Shown here one piece after another: positions 8,135-17,135 of a stretch of 64,000 nucleotides of DNA. The notes beneath the pieces were generated by a model that worked only from the letters and a program-made list of their open reading frames with translations, was not told where the DNA came from and made no database searches. Numbering within the stretch: the first letter of the stretch is position 1; each line of letters starts with the position of its first letter. A program made the translations under genes and the position numbers. Origin of the DNA: Mesorhizobium sp. YC-39 (GTDB taxonomy: Bacteria; Pseudomonadota; Alphaproteobacteria; Rhizobiales; Rhizobiaceae); NCBI RefSeq assembly GCF_025753795.1, contig NZ_JAOWPS010000002.1, positions 1 to 64,000 on the forward strand, written 5' to 3'.

Positions 8135-10315
8135 ATGAAACGCCAACCACGGGTACTGGCAGGCACGGCACTTGGCCTGTTGATGGCATCCGCGCCGTTG
8201 GGCGCGTTCCCGCTGCAAGGCAGCGCCACGTTCGGCCACTCGCAGCAGACCGCGGCACCGATCATCCTGGCGCAATCGGATTGTGCTGAAGGCGAGGCCT
8301 GCGCTCAGCAGGCAGAGCCGGAGCAGAAGCCGCGCAAGAAGCGCGATCAGCAACAGCAAACCGAATCGGCCCCTGCTGAACGGGCCGCCCCCGCAAACGA
8401 TGAGCAGCAGCCGCGCAAGAAGAGGCGCGACCGGCAGCAGCAAACCGAATCGGCACCCGCCGAACAGGCCGCCCCGGCGATCGACGAGCAGCAGCCGCGC
8501 AGGAAGAAGCGCGACCGGCAGCAGCAAACCGAATCGGCCCCTGCTGAACAGGCCGCCCCCGCAATCGACGAGCAACAGCCGCGCAGGAAGAAGCGCGACC
8601 GGCAGCAGCAGATCGAGGCAGCGCCTGCCGAGCAGGCCGCCCCCGCCATCGACGAGCAGCAGCCACGCAGGAAGAAGCGCGACCGGCAGCAGCAGATCGA
8701 GGCAGCGCCTGCCGAACAGGCCGCCCCCGCCATCGACGAGCAGCAGCCACGCAAGAAGAAGCGCGACCAGCAAAGACAGATCGAGGCGGCCCCCGCGGAA
8801 CAGCCCGCGAACGACAACGAGCCCCCCCGCAAGAAGAAGCAGGATCAGCAGATCGAAGCCACACCAGCCGAGCAGCCGCCGCGCAAGAAGGGAGCACCAG
8901 CCGGCGAGCCCGTTCCACAGGCCGAGCCGCTTCCAACCGACCAGCAAGCGGCTCCCGTCGAAGGCGAGCAGCCTAAGGACCAGACCACGAAGCGTGGCAA
9001 GAAGCCTGTCGGCGAGCAGCCGGTGACAGGAGAGCAGCCCGCGGCTGGCGAACAGCCCGCCACTGGCGAACAGGCGGCTCCGGCCCAGGGTGAAGCTCCG
9101 GCCCAGGGCGAGGCCCAGACCGATCCGAACGCCGCCCCCATTCTGGACAGCCAGAAGGATGTCCAGCGCAAGCGCAAGGGCGGCAAGGATCGTGGTGGCC
9201 AAGCTGAGGGCGGCCAGAACGCAGGCGGCCAGAATGAGAACATGCAAGAGGGCGGCCAGCCCGTCCAGCAAAACGGCGATCAGGCGCAAGCCCCGAAGCC
9301 GGCTCCGGTCGACCAGGGACCGCCGCCCACCGACGACAGGTCGGCCCAGCAGGAGATCAAGCCCGAGAAGATCGTTCCGGTTACGGAGGAAAAGGGCAAG
9401 CGCGTCGAGCGTGCGCCCGACGACGACGATGTTCGGCGTCGTCAACGCCCACGAGGCGTCAACGTCCTCAGGGAACTCGGCGACCGCGTCATCCTCCAGT
9501 TCAACAACCAGACGATCGTCGAGAGCAACGATGGCCCACGCATGCATCGCGGCGCCAGGAATGTCTATTACGAGGATTTGTCGGGTGATCGCAGGCGCGA
9601 AATTGTCGAGCGCGACAATGGTGTCCAGATCGTCACCATCCGCAACCGCTATGGTGACGTCATCCAGCGTTCACGCATCGCTCCCGACGGACGCGAATAT
9701 GTGCTGAGCTATGTCGACGAGCGGAACTATGACGATGATGGCGACTGGCGCGATCCTGGTGACGACCTGCCGCCGATGCGGCTCACCATTCCGCGCGAGG
9801 AGTACATTCTGGACTCCGAGGAGGTCGAGGATCCGGACGACTACTATACCTTCCTCGAACAACCGCCGGTCGAGAGGGTCCAGCGCCTCTACTCGATCGA
9901 CGAGGTCAAGCGCTCTGCCCGCGTGCGCGACATCGCGCGCCGCGTTGACCTCGACACGCTGAACTTCGAATTCGGTTCGGCTTCGATCTCGGACACCGAG
10001 GTGCAGAAGCTGGAGGGTGTCGCCACCGCCATGGAGAAACTACTGGCCAAGAACCCGGCGGAAACCTTCCTGATCGAAGGCCATACCGATGCCGTCGGCA
10101 GGCCGGAGGCGAACCTTGCATTGTCCGACCAGCGCGCCGAAGCGGTTGCTGAAGCCTTGACCAATGCCTTCGGCATCCCGCCGGAGAACCTGACGACCCA
10201 AGGCTATGGCGAGGAGTATCTCAAGGTCAACACGGCAGGACCCAACCGCGAGAACCGTCGTGTCGCCATCCGCCGCATCACCTCGCTGGTGGCGCCGGTC
10301 GCCAGCGCGAATTAG
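8135..10315 (+). CDS. OmpA-family protein with tandem basic/Gln-rich repeats
   Basis: A 726-residue exported protein. AAGGAG at 8122 supports the ATG at 8135, which opens a signal peptide. Residues about 67-245 consist of tandem 28-residue units with a core like RKKRDRQQQTESAPAEQ, followed by a Pro/Gln/Ala/Gly-rich linker to about residue 400. A conserved middle then precedes a C-terminal OmpA-like peptidoglycan-binding domain (about 600-726) with FEFGSASI, IEGHTDAVG, LSDQRAEAV and NRENRRVAI. The protein is probably anchored in the outer membrane or periplasm and bound to peptidoglycan. The highly charged repeat region is likely disordered and prone to copy-number change. Similar long OmpA proteins with disordered N-terminal halves are common in rhizobia; the role of the repeat is unknown. 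Confidence 0.85.
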   Translation: MKRQPRVLAGTALGLLMASAPLGAFPLQGSATFGHSQQTAAPIILAQSDCAEGEACAQQAEPEQKPRKKRDQQQQTESAPAERAAPANDEQQPRKKRRDRQQQTESAPAEQAAPAIDEQQPRRKKRDRQQQTESAPAEQAAPAIDEQQPRRKKRDRQQQIEAAPAEQAAPAIDEQQPRRKKRDRQQQIEAAPAEQAAPAIDEQQPRKKKRDQQRQIEAAPAEQPANDNEPPRKKKQDQQIEATPAEQPPRKKGAPAGEPVPQAEPLPTDQQAAPVEGEQPKDQTTKRGKKPVGEQPVTGEQPAAGEQPATGEQAAPAQGEAPAQGEAQTDPNAAPILDSQKDVQRKRKGGKDRGGQAEGGQNAGGQNENMQEGGQPVQQNGDQAQAPKPAPVDQGPPPTDDRSAQQEIKPEKIVPVTEEKGKRVERAPDDDDVRRRQRPRGVNVLRELGDRVILQFNNQTIVESNDGPRMHRGARNVYYEDLSGDRRREIVERDNGVQIVTIRNRYGDVIQRSRIAPDGREYVLSYVDERNYDDDGDWRDPGDDLPPMRLTIPREEYILDSEEVEDPDDYYTFLEQPPVERVQRLYSIDEVKRSARVRDIARRVDLDTLNFEFGSASISDTEVQKLEGVATAMEKLLAKNPAETFLIEGHTDAVGRPEANLALSDQRAEAVAEALTNAFGIPPENLTTQGYGEEYLKVNTAGPNRENRRVAIRRITSLVAPVASAN
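8335..8810 (+). repeat. 84-bp in-frame tandem repeats in the OmpA-family gene
   Basis: About five to six copies of an 84-bp unit (28 codons) encode a basic KKRDRQQQ stretch followed by an acidic and Ala/Pro-rich EAAPAEQAAPAIDEQQP stretch. The central copies are nearly identical, including at synonymous positions, which indicates recent duplication; outer copies are diverged or shortened. Confidence 0.85.
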
Positions 10316-10630
10316 ACAGCCGTTCCAGGAGCATAAACCGGTTTCTGGAATCGGAACGGCAGCAAAAGAGTCCATCCCGCGCCGGCGGGATGGGCGTTTA
10401 CGGTCAAGGGTTTGAAGTTCAAGAAGAATTGAGCCGCGATTTGACCAGACTCATTGAATCGCAGGGCCTCCGCCCCCAGATTCCAGACAGGGCGTTCCCT
10501 GCCCTGTCCCGACTCCAGCGGGACACATGAGCCCCGCCGGTCCCTCTCCGGCGGGGTTTTTCTTTTGCGCTGCAGGCCTTGCCTGGGCAAGGACAAGAAG
10601 GCCGAGGAGCGAGAAGGCGTCCGATCCCCG
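10316..10630. other. Intergenic region with structured 3' end, possible small RNA
   Basis: No coding frame is credible. The stretch contains a hairpin (10486-10493 with 10501-10508, GACAGGGC arms) followed closely by a canonical terminator at 10532-10565. This is 215 bases after the OmpA-family stop, unusually far for its own terminator, and would suit either a long 3' UTR or a small RNA. Confidence 0.4.
10532..10565 (+). terminator. Rho-independent terminator
   Basis: CCCCGCCGG at 10532-10540 pairs perfectly with 10548-10556, followed by TTTTTCTTTT. It reads on the plus strand, in the direction of the OmpA-family gene or of a small RNA in the preceding stretch. Confidence 0.85.
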
Positions 10631-11497
<867 letters not shown>

Positions 11498-11681
11498 TTT
11501 CTTCCGCCTCCCATGTACCAGCCTCTTTGCGCGATCCTTGCCCTCGCCCGCCTGTGGACACAAGAGCCTCCCACTCGAAGCCATGGTGACGCTGCGGAGG
11601 CTGTTGCGCATGGTCACTCGAAAACCCGTTGGATTTTTGGAATGCCTGGTATATATTCTATAAAAAAAGGTGGATTATAGC

Positions 11682-11948
11682 ATGGCGTTATCGATCAAGA
11701 ACGTGGAAGTCGAGAAACTGGCGCGCGAACTCGCCCGCCGCCGCCATGTGTCAGTTACAGAGGCGATCCGCCAGAGCCTTGAGCGCGAGGTTGCGCGCGA
11801 GCGGTTGGTGCCACGCGACGACACCAGTGACCTGTTTCAGCGGTTGATGGCGATTTCCGACAGCGCGGGAAAGATCCCCAGACGCGAAAATGCGATGACC
11901 GATGACGAAGTCCTCGGTTACGATGAGTTCGGAATCCCGACGAAATGA
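11682..11948 (+). CDS. VapB-type antitoxin (Rv0623-like)
   Basis: An 88-residue protein beginning MALSIKNVEVEKLARELA and continuing HVSVTEAIRQSLERE, the ribbon-helix-helix pattern of the Rv0623/VapB antitoxin family. The C-terminal part (about 60-88) is acidic and would occupy the toxin active site. The stop overlaps the toxin start in ATGA. AT-rich upstream DNA (11650-11668) contains a TATATTCTATAAA stretch that could hold the promoter and the autoregulatory operator. A GTG at 11670 is an alternative start, but the conserved N-terminus begins at 11682. Confidence 0.85.
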   Translation: MALSIKNVEVEKLARELARRRHVSVTEAIRQSLEREVARERLVPRDDTSDLFQRLMAISDSAGKIPRRENAMTDDEVLGYDEFGIPTK

Positions 11949-12334
11949 TCATCGATTCCTCGGCCCTCGTCGCCATTCTGCGCGCGGAGCCTGATCACGA
12001 GCGTTTCGTACTGGCGATCGCACAGGCCAAAAGGCGGCTGCTGGCAGCGCCAACCTTTCTTGAAACGACGATGGTGCTTGCGGGCGGTTGGCAGGATGAA
12101 ATTCTTGATCGCCTCGACGATTTCCTGCGCGCCGCCTCGATCGAGACGATCCCCTTCACGGCCGATCACGCCGCCGTGGCTCGCCAAACCTTCCTGCGCT
12201 ACGGCAAGGGCCGGCATCCGGCGGCGCTGAACTTCGGCGACTGCATTGCCTATGCCACTGCCCGGCTCGAAGCCATGCCGCTGCTGTTCAAGGGTAACGA
12301 TTTCCGGCTGACCGACATCGAACCGGCTGTGTAG
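11945..12334 (+). CDS. vapC: VapC-type PIN-domain ribonuclease toxin
   Basis: A 129-residue PIN-domain protein. Acidic metal-binding residues are visible: Asp4 in MIIDSSALVAIL, Glu in PTFLETTMVL near residue 40, and the Asp of NFGDCIAYATA near 99. VapC toxins cleave RNA, often initiator tRNA or rRNA loops, when the antitoxin is degraded. Translationally coupled to the antitoxin by a four-base overlap. The gene abuts a convergent LuxR-type regulator gene with one base between stop codons and no obvious terminator. Confidence 0.9.
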   Translation: MIIDSSALVAILRAEPDHERFVLAIAQAKRRLLAAPTFLETTMVLAGGWQDEILDRLDDFLRAASIETIPFTADHAAVARQTFLRYGKGRHPAALNFGDCIAYATARLEAMPLLFKGNDFRLTDIEPAV

Positions 12335-12335
12335 A

Positions 12336-13001
12336 TCAGACCAGCACCAGGCCCTGCCGCATCGCGATAGCGATCGCATCGGTGCGGTTGGCGGCGCCGA
12401 GCTTGATCAGGATCGCCGCGACATGGAATTTTGCCGTGTGTACGGAAATGTTCAGCCGGCGCGCGATCACCTTGTTGGGCGCGCCTTCGGCCAGCAGCGC
12501 CAGCACCTCGCTCTCGCGCGGCGAAAGCGCCGGCCGAACGGTTCCATCATCGACCGGCTCCTCGTCCAGTGCGTCGCCGTCGTGGAAAGCGAAATCATCA
12601 TGCCTGCCCGTCATGCGGCGGGGCCTGTCCGAAATCCGGTAACCTGCCGCGGCAAGCCGAACGGCAGCGGCGATCAACAGGTCGTCGACCGCCGCCGGCA
12701 GCACGGCGAAAAGATTGTCGGCTGGCGGCTCGTGGCCGGTCCGTCGCGATAGCAGCACCCGAGGTATGGCGGGGTCGATGGCCAGGCGTTGCAGGTTCCG
12801 CTCGTCGATGACAGCGACGTCCGCTCGCTCGCCGCCACCGCTGCTGCCGGCCGTGACCGGCAGAATATCCCCGCTCGCGGCGAGCGCCGAGGACAGGTGC
12901 TCGGCATGCGCCGCATCGCCAAGCGCGATCAGCACGATCAGCCGCCGTTCCGCGACCACGCCATCCGCGGTCCTGTCCCCTATGATCGCCTCAACAGCCA
13001 T
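12336..13001 (-). CDS. LuxR-family DNA-binding response regulator with atypical receiver
   Basis: A 221-residue protein. The C-terminal half is a clear LuxR/NarL helix-turn-helix (LSPRESEVLALLAEGAPNKV, then HTAKFHVAAILIKLGA). The N-terminal 130 residues have the size of a receiver domain (LIVLIALGD, ADVAVIDERN, IPRVLLSRR), but the acidic pocket is poorly conserved, so phosphorylation is doubtful. It lies seven bases downstream of the inactive protease-like gene on the same strand, so the two are probably cotranscribed. That suggests it controls or is controlled by the protease pair (inference). Confidence 0.8.
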   Translation of the reverse strand: MAVEAIIGDRTADGVVAERRLIVLIALGDAAHAEHLSSALAASGDILPVTAGSSGGGERADVAVIDERNLQRLAIDPAIPRVLLSRRTGHEPPADNLFAVLPAAVDDLLIAAAVRLAAAGYRISDRPRRMTGRHDDFAFHDGDALDEEPVDDGTVRPALSPRESEVLALLAEGAPNKVIARRLNISVHTAKFHVAAILIKLGAANRTDAIAIAMRQGLVLV

Positions 13002-13008
13002 GGATGCC

Positions 13009-13881
13009 TCAGCTCAGCGGTTTCTCGGCGATTGTTACCGCGACTTCGCGGTGCTCGCCGCCGCGCACCACGCCGAGCGTCACCGGGGCGCCGGCGCTGT
13101 CTGGCCCAAGTCTGCGGATCAGCTCGCGCGGACCATGCACGGCCTCGCCATTCCACGCCACGATGATGTCGCCGAGCGAGAGGCCGGCCGCTTTTGCCGG
13201 GCCATTCTCGTCGAGGCTCATCACCATCGCGCCATAGGCGTCGCGATCGCGGACCGGATGCAGGCCGGCGCCGAGATAGCCGCGCGCGACATGGCCCTTC
13301 TCGCGCAGCGTCGCCACTGCCCGCTCGATCGTCTCGTAAGGCATGACCAGCGCCCGCCGGCGCGGCCCGAACAGGAGCATGCCGATCAGCGCGCCCTTGG
13401 CATCGAGCACCGGGCCGCCCTCGAAACGACCGCCGGCATTGACGGCCAGATTGATGCGCCGATCGATCGTGCCGCCGCGCATCGAACGCCAGGCAGGACC
13501 GACCTCGCCGACCGTGCCGAACACGGCAAGCGCGGCACCTTCGCTGTGGCCGATTGCGATGGCCAGATTGCCAGGCCGCACCGCATCCGCCCTGGCAAGC
13601 GCAGGCGCCGTGGCCGCACCGGCCGGCTTCAGCAGAGCCACGCCCGTCGACGGATCGCGGCCGACAAGCTCGGCCTTCACCGTCCCGCCCGAGGCCAGCG
13701 TCAGCTCGATCTCCTCACCGGTTTCCACCGCCTCCTCGGCGGTGACGAAGTAGCCGTCGCGCCAATGGAAAGCGCTGGCCGTGCGATGGTGATGCGTGGT
13801 GAAGCTCGCCGTCGCTGGTGCTGCTGTTGCCGCGATGTCGGCGATAGCCTCGGAAAACGCACTCAGGTTGAAGTCGCTCAT
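13009..13881 (-). CDS. HtrA-like pseudoprotease with PDZ domain, no catalytic triad
   Basis: A 290-residue protein with the fold order of S1C (HtrA/DegP) proteases: chymotrypsin-like domain to about residue 195, then a PDZ domain (GYLGAGLHPV to the end). Aligned to the neighbouring active homologue, the catalytic His position is Glu50 (FVTAEEAVE), the Asp position is Gly80 (STGVALLK), and the Ser of GNSGGP is Glu154 (GGRFEGGP). All three catalytic residues are therefore lost while the core is kept. There is no signal peptide, so it should be cytoplasmic. Start at 13881 follows AGGAG. Likely a binding or regulatory protein rather than an enzyme. Confidence 0.85.
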   Translation of the reverse strand: MSDFNLSAFSEAIADIAATAAPATASFTTHHHRTASAFHWRDGYFVTAEEAVETGEEIELTLASGGTVKAELVGRDPSTGVALLKPAGAATAPALARADAVRPGNLAIAIGHSEGAALAVFGTVGEVGPAWRSMRGGTIDRRINLAVNAGGRFEGGPVLDAKGALIGMLLFGPRRRALVMPYETIERAVATLREKGHVARGYLGAGLHPVRDRDAYGAMVMSLDENGPAKAAGLSLGDIIVAWNGEAVHGPRELIRRLGPDSAGAPVTLGVVRGGEHREVAVTIAEKPLS

Positions 13882-14051
13882 AATTGGTCTCCTGGGTTTC
13901 TTCATGCCCCAGATATCGCTCGACAGCGCGCTCGGAGGTACTCGCCTGACGGCTAGTTGGCCGTTCGACTGGCCATGTGGTCAGGTCGCGGCCGCACGAG
14001 CCGCTCCGCACATATAGTTACAATTCAGCCCGACAACACGGAGCCCTGCCG

Positions 14052-14999
14052 ATGGCCCTGCCCGCCCAGAAACTGCAACCCGATAACGACCTGCTCGATG
14101 CTTATTCGACGACGGTCGCCGATGCCGTCGACCGCATCGGTCCGGCCGTCTGCCGCATCGAGCGCATTGGTGGCGCCGGCGGCCATGGTTCGGGCTTCGT
14201 CATTGCCCAGGACGGACTGGTCGTTACCAACTTCCACGTCGTTGGCGATGCGCGCGCGGTGCGCGTCTCGATGCCGGACGGCGCCTCGCGGGAAGGCCGT
14301 GTGCTCGGTCGCGACCCGGACACCGATATCGCGCTGGTGCGGGCCGACGGCAACTTTGCCGATGTCGCGCCGCTTGGCGATTCCAAGCGTCTCAGGCGCG
14401 GCCAGATCGCCATCGCCATCGGCAACCCGCTCGGCTTCGAATGGACCGTCACGTCGGGCGTCGTCTCGGCGCTCGGCCGCTCGATGCGCGCCTCCACCGG
14501 CCGGCTGATCGACGACGTCATCCAGACCGATGCCGCCCTCAACCCGGGCAACTCAGGCGGACCGCTGGTGTCTTCGGCGGGCGAGGTCATCGGCGTCAAC
14601 ACAGCCATGATCCATGGCGCGCAAGGCATCGCCTTCGCGGTCGCCTCCAACACCGCCAATTTCGTCATTTCGGAGATCATCCGCTTCGGCCGCGTGCGCC
14701 GCGCCTTCATCGGCGTTTCGGCCGACACTACCAATCTGCCGCGTCGCGCAGCCCTTCTGTCGCAAGTGTCGAGCAGCACGGCGGTACGACTGCGCAGCGT
14801 CGAGAAGAACAGCCCGGCGGCCAAGGCCGGCCTGAAAGAGGGCGACATCATCGCCGCCATCGACGGCCGCCCGGTGACCGGCGTGGATGATCTGGTGCGC
14901 ATGCTCGACGCCGAGCGCATCGGCCGCGAGACGCTGTGCACGGTCGTGCGCCGCTCCGGCATTGCTCAAGTCACGGTGACGCCGGTGGCACGCAGCTAA
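14052..14999 (+). CDS. S1C (HtrA/DegP-like) serine protease, predicted cytoplasmic
   Basis: A 315-residue protein with an intact triad: His62 in VVTNFHVVG, Asp92 in PDTDIALV and Ser168 in NPGNSGGP. A PDZ domain follows (about 215-310; SPAAKAGLKEGDIIAAIDG). The N-terminus MALPAQKLQPDND is hydrophilic with no signal peptide or membrane anchor, unlike DegP/DegQ, so it probably acts in the cytoplasm. Start at 14052 was chosen because the domain begins there and upstream codons look non-coding. It is divergent from its inactive homologue, 170 bases apart, and its stop overlaps the convergent arginase-family gene by four bases. Confidence 0.85.
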   Translation: MALPAQKLQPDNDLLDAYSTTVADAVDRIGPAVCRIERIGGAGGHGSGFVIAQDGLVVTNFHVVGDARAVRVSMPDGASREGRVLGRDPDTDIALVRADGNFADVAPLGDSKRLRRGQIAIAIGNPLGFEWTVTSGVVSALGRSMRASTGRLIDDVIQTDAALNPGNSGGPLVSSAGEVIGVNTAMIHGAQGIAFAVASNTANFVISEIIRFGRVRRAFIGVSADTTNLPRRAALLSQVSSSTAVRLRSVEKNSPAAKAGLKEGDIIAAIDGRPVTGVDDLVRMLDAERIGRETLCTVVRRSGIAQVTVTPVARS

Positions 15000-15907
15000 C
15001 TCCGTACAAAGACCCGGCCAAGCAGCGAAACCAGCAGCACCGCCAACTCGCCGGTCGGATCGAGATCCGGATCGAAGATCGTCATGTCCATTCCAGCGCA
15101 GCGCGGATCCGCCACCAGCGCTGCCAGGATGACGACGAGATCGTCGGGGTCGATGCCTGGGCTGCCTGGCGAATCCACCGCCGGCATCACCGTCTGGTCG
15201 AGCGCATCGACGTCGAAATGCACCCAATACGGCCAGCCGGTTCGCGCCAACGTGGGCCGGGTCCTTTCCAGCACCTTTGCTGCGCCAAGCTCTCGCGCGG
15301 CAAAGACGTCGATCAGCGTCATCGCGGTCGAATTGATGTCCGGCCAGGCGAAGTCGGCGTCGCGGTTCTCGCGTTCGCCGATCTGGATCACCTGTTCGTC
15401 CGCAACAAGCGGCCCGGTGATATCAGGCCAGTCGGTCAGCAACGGTTCGCCGCGGCCGGTGGCGAGCGCAAGGTCCATGCCGGCGGCCGAACCGAGTGAT
15501 GCGTTGATGTCGTAATTGCCGGGGTGGCGGAAATCGCTGTGGCCGTCGATATGGATCAACGCCAGCGGGCCGCAACGCCGCGCCGCGGCCAATGCGCCAA
15601 GCAGGACCGCGCAATCGCCGCCAACGACCAGCGGAAACTCGCCCCGTCTGAGAGCACCGGCAACGATCTCCGCAAGCTCAAGATTGAAGCTGCGTATCGC
15701 GTTACCGTTGCGCAACCGGGTGCCCGGCTGTGGCTCGCTGCTGTAGGCTGGCCGATCGAGGTCGACCACCTTGGCGGGCGAAAGCATATCGATCAAGCCG
15801 GCTTCGGTCAGCGCCTGCGGTGCACGCCACGTCCCCGGTACATGACCCGGCCGCAGCGAACGAAGGCCAAGATTGGAAGGTGCGCGGACAAGGCAGATTT
15901 CACGCAT
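14996..15907 (-). CDS. Arginase/agmatinase/formiminoglutamase family hydrolase
   Basis: A 303-residue ureohydrolase. The binuclear manganese ligands are recognisable in VVGGDCAVLLG (His of the usual GGDH replaced by Cys), IHIDGHSDF (His and Asp ligands) and HFDVDALDQ. The Cys replacing the first metal-site His, and IDGHSDF instead of the usual DAHxD, set it apart from canonical arginases; it probably acts on another guanidino or formimino substrate. No neighbouring gene hints at a pathway. It converges on the HtrA-like gene with a four-base overlap of the coding ends. Confidence 0.8.
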   Translation of the reverse strand: MREICLVRAPSNLGLRSLRPGHVPGTWRAPQALTEAGLIDMLSPAKVVDLDRPAYSSEPQPGTRLRNGNAIRSFNLELAEIVAGALRRGEFPLVVGGDCAVLLGALAAARRCGPLALIHIDGHSDFRHPGNYDINASLGSAAGMDLALATGRGEPLLTDWPDITGPLVADEQVIQIGERENRDADFAWPDINSTAMTLIDVFAARELGAAKVLERTRPTLARTGWPYWVHFDVDALDQTVMPAVDSPGSPGIDPDDLVVILAALVADPRCAGMDMTIFDPDLDPTGELAVLLVSLLGRVFVRS

Positions 15908-16016
15908 GGAACGGGTCCGAGGTTGCCAAGCTTACCATAGACCGCGAATGCCCGCCCGGTCACGCGACCGCACCTGTCGCCTCACCTCTGCCGACAGTTC
16001 CTGCCAGCGCCATCGT

Positions 16017-16442
16017 TCAGGCTCCCGCCGTCCCCTCAACAAACTGCGCCTGAAATTCCGGGCTCAACGGGATCGGCTTGATGACGTCGATCAGCACGCC
16101 ATTAGGGTCTTTGGTGATGAAATGGCGCTGGCCGAAGGGTTCGTCGCGCAGGCTGCACAGGATCGGCAGGCCGGCGGCAAGGATCCGCTCATAGACCGCG
16201 TCCGGATCCTTGACCTCGAAATTGATCAGCAGCCCCGACGTGCGGCCGCGCCCCTCCTCAGGGATCGTTTCATGATCGCCATGGACAATGCCGAGATTGA
16301 CCCGGCGATCCTCGACCGACTGCAGATGCACATACCAGTCGCTCTCGAACAATGGCTTGAAGCGGAAGTGATTGATATAGAATGATTTTGTACCTGCCAC
16401 GTCGCCCGTCATCAGCACTGGGTAATAGCTCGTCGTCTTCAT
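16017..16442 (-). CDS. VOC (glyoxalase/bleomycin-resistance) family protein
   Basis: A 141-residue two-module VOC domain protein: first module from [20 protein letters not shown], second from [12 protein letters not shown] to [12 protein letters not shown]. Metal-binding positions are plausible (His60s in VNLGIVHGD, Glu near the C-terminus), but the substrate cannot be told. AAGGAAAG lies just before the chosen ATG. Longer frames upstream run through the operator region and the opposing TetR gene and are rejected. It is divergent from a TetR regulator with a shared intergenic region that carries two near-identical palindromes, so it is very likely that regulator's target. Confidence 0.85.
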   Translation of the reverse strand: MKTTSYYPVLMTGDVAGTKSFYINHFRFKPLFESDWYVHLQSVEDRRVNLGIVHGDHETIPEEGRGRTSGLLINFEVKDPDAVYERILAAGLPILCSLRDEPFGQRHFITKDPNGVLIDVIKPIPLSPEFQAQFVEGTAGA

Positions 16443-16463
16443 CTTTCCTTCTCCCGCTAGATA

Positions 16464-16508
16464 ACATACAGTCTGCATGTAAATGTGGTTAACATACAGG
16501 CTGTATGT
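16464..16508. promoter_or_regulatory. Twin palindromic operators between TetR and VOC genes
   Basis: Two copies of a 17-base palindrome, ACATACAGTCTGCATGT at 16464-16480 and ACATACAGGCTGTATGT at 16492-16508, spaced 28 bases centre to centre. Each has the size of a TetR dimer site. The second copy abuts the TetR start codon and both cover the likely promoters, consistent with mutual repression. Confidence 0.85.
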
Positions 16509-17135
16509 ATGCAACAGGAATCCGCGCGCCGCTCTAACCGTGATCGCACCGAAGCGACGCGCGCCGACTTGATCGCGGCGGCGCGCAAACTGTTCACCGA
16601 AAAATCCTATTCCGAGACCGGCACACCAGAGATCGTCGCCGCGGCCGGCGTCACGCGCGGCGCGCTCTACCACCATTTTGCCGACAAGCAGGCGCTGTTT
16701 GCCGCCGTGGTCGAGCAGGAGGCGGCGGCTGTGGCGGAAGAGATCGAACGCGCCTCGCCGCCCTCGCTGTTTGCCCGCGACGCGCTGATTGCCGGCTCGG
16801 ATGCCTACCTCGCCGCCATGCGCGCGCCCGGCCGCACGCGGCTCTTGCTGCTCGACGGGCCGGCCGTGCTCGGCCGCACTGCCATGGACGAGATCGACAA
16901 CCGCCATGGCAACCGCACCCTGCGCGAAGGCCTCGTCGCGGCGATGCGCGAGCAGTCGATGACCAGATTCCCGGTGGAAGCGCTGACCGCACTGCTTGCG
17001 GCCGCCTTCGATCGCGCTGCTCTTGCGGTCGAGGCCGGAGCTTCGGCCGAGGACTATCGCGCCGTGCTCATGGCACTGATCGACGGGCTGTCTCCGGCTC
17101 CTCGTCGGTCCACAGGTCCGGCTCCATCTCGTTGA
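16509..17135 (+). CDS. TetR/AcrR family transcriptional regulator
   Basis: A 208-residue protein with the N-terminal TetR helix-turn-helix ([18 protein letters not shown], then [16 protein letters not shown]) and a ligand-binding C-terminal half ending in RSTGPAPSR. Start at 16509 ([12 protein letters not shown]) lies immediately after the second operator; an in-frame GTG at 16485 would place the start inside the operator region. The regulator probably represses itself and the divergent VOC gene through the two palindromes. The last 68 bases overlap, in convergent orientation, the end of the neighbouring LysR gene. Confidence 0.85.
   Translation: MQQESARRSNRDRTEATRADLIAAARKLFTEKSYSETGTPEIVAAAGVTRGALYHHFADKQALFAAVVEQEAAAVAEEIERASPPSLFARDALIAGSDAYLAAMRAPGRTRLLLLDGPAVLGRTAMDEIDNRHGNRTLREGLVAAMREQSMTRFPVEALTALLAAAFDRAALAVEAGASAEDYRAVLMALIDGLSPAPRRSTGPAPSR

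Noticed and set aside
8335..8810. Possible CRISPR array
   Set aside because: The repeats are contiguous, in frame and translated within the OmpA-family gene; there are no unique spacers or cas genes.
8060..9547. 495-codon Leu/Arg-rich frame on the minus strand
   Set aside because: Antisense of the OmpA-family repeat region; its composition is a by-product of the repeat.
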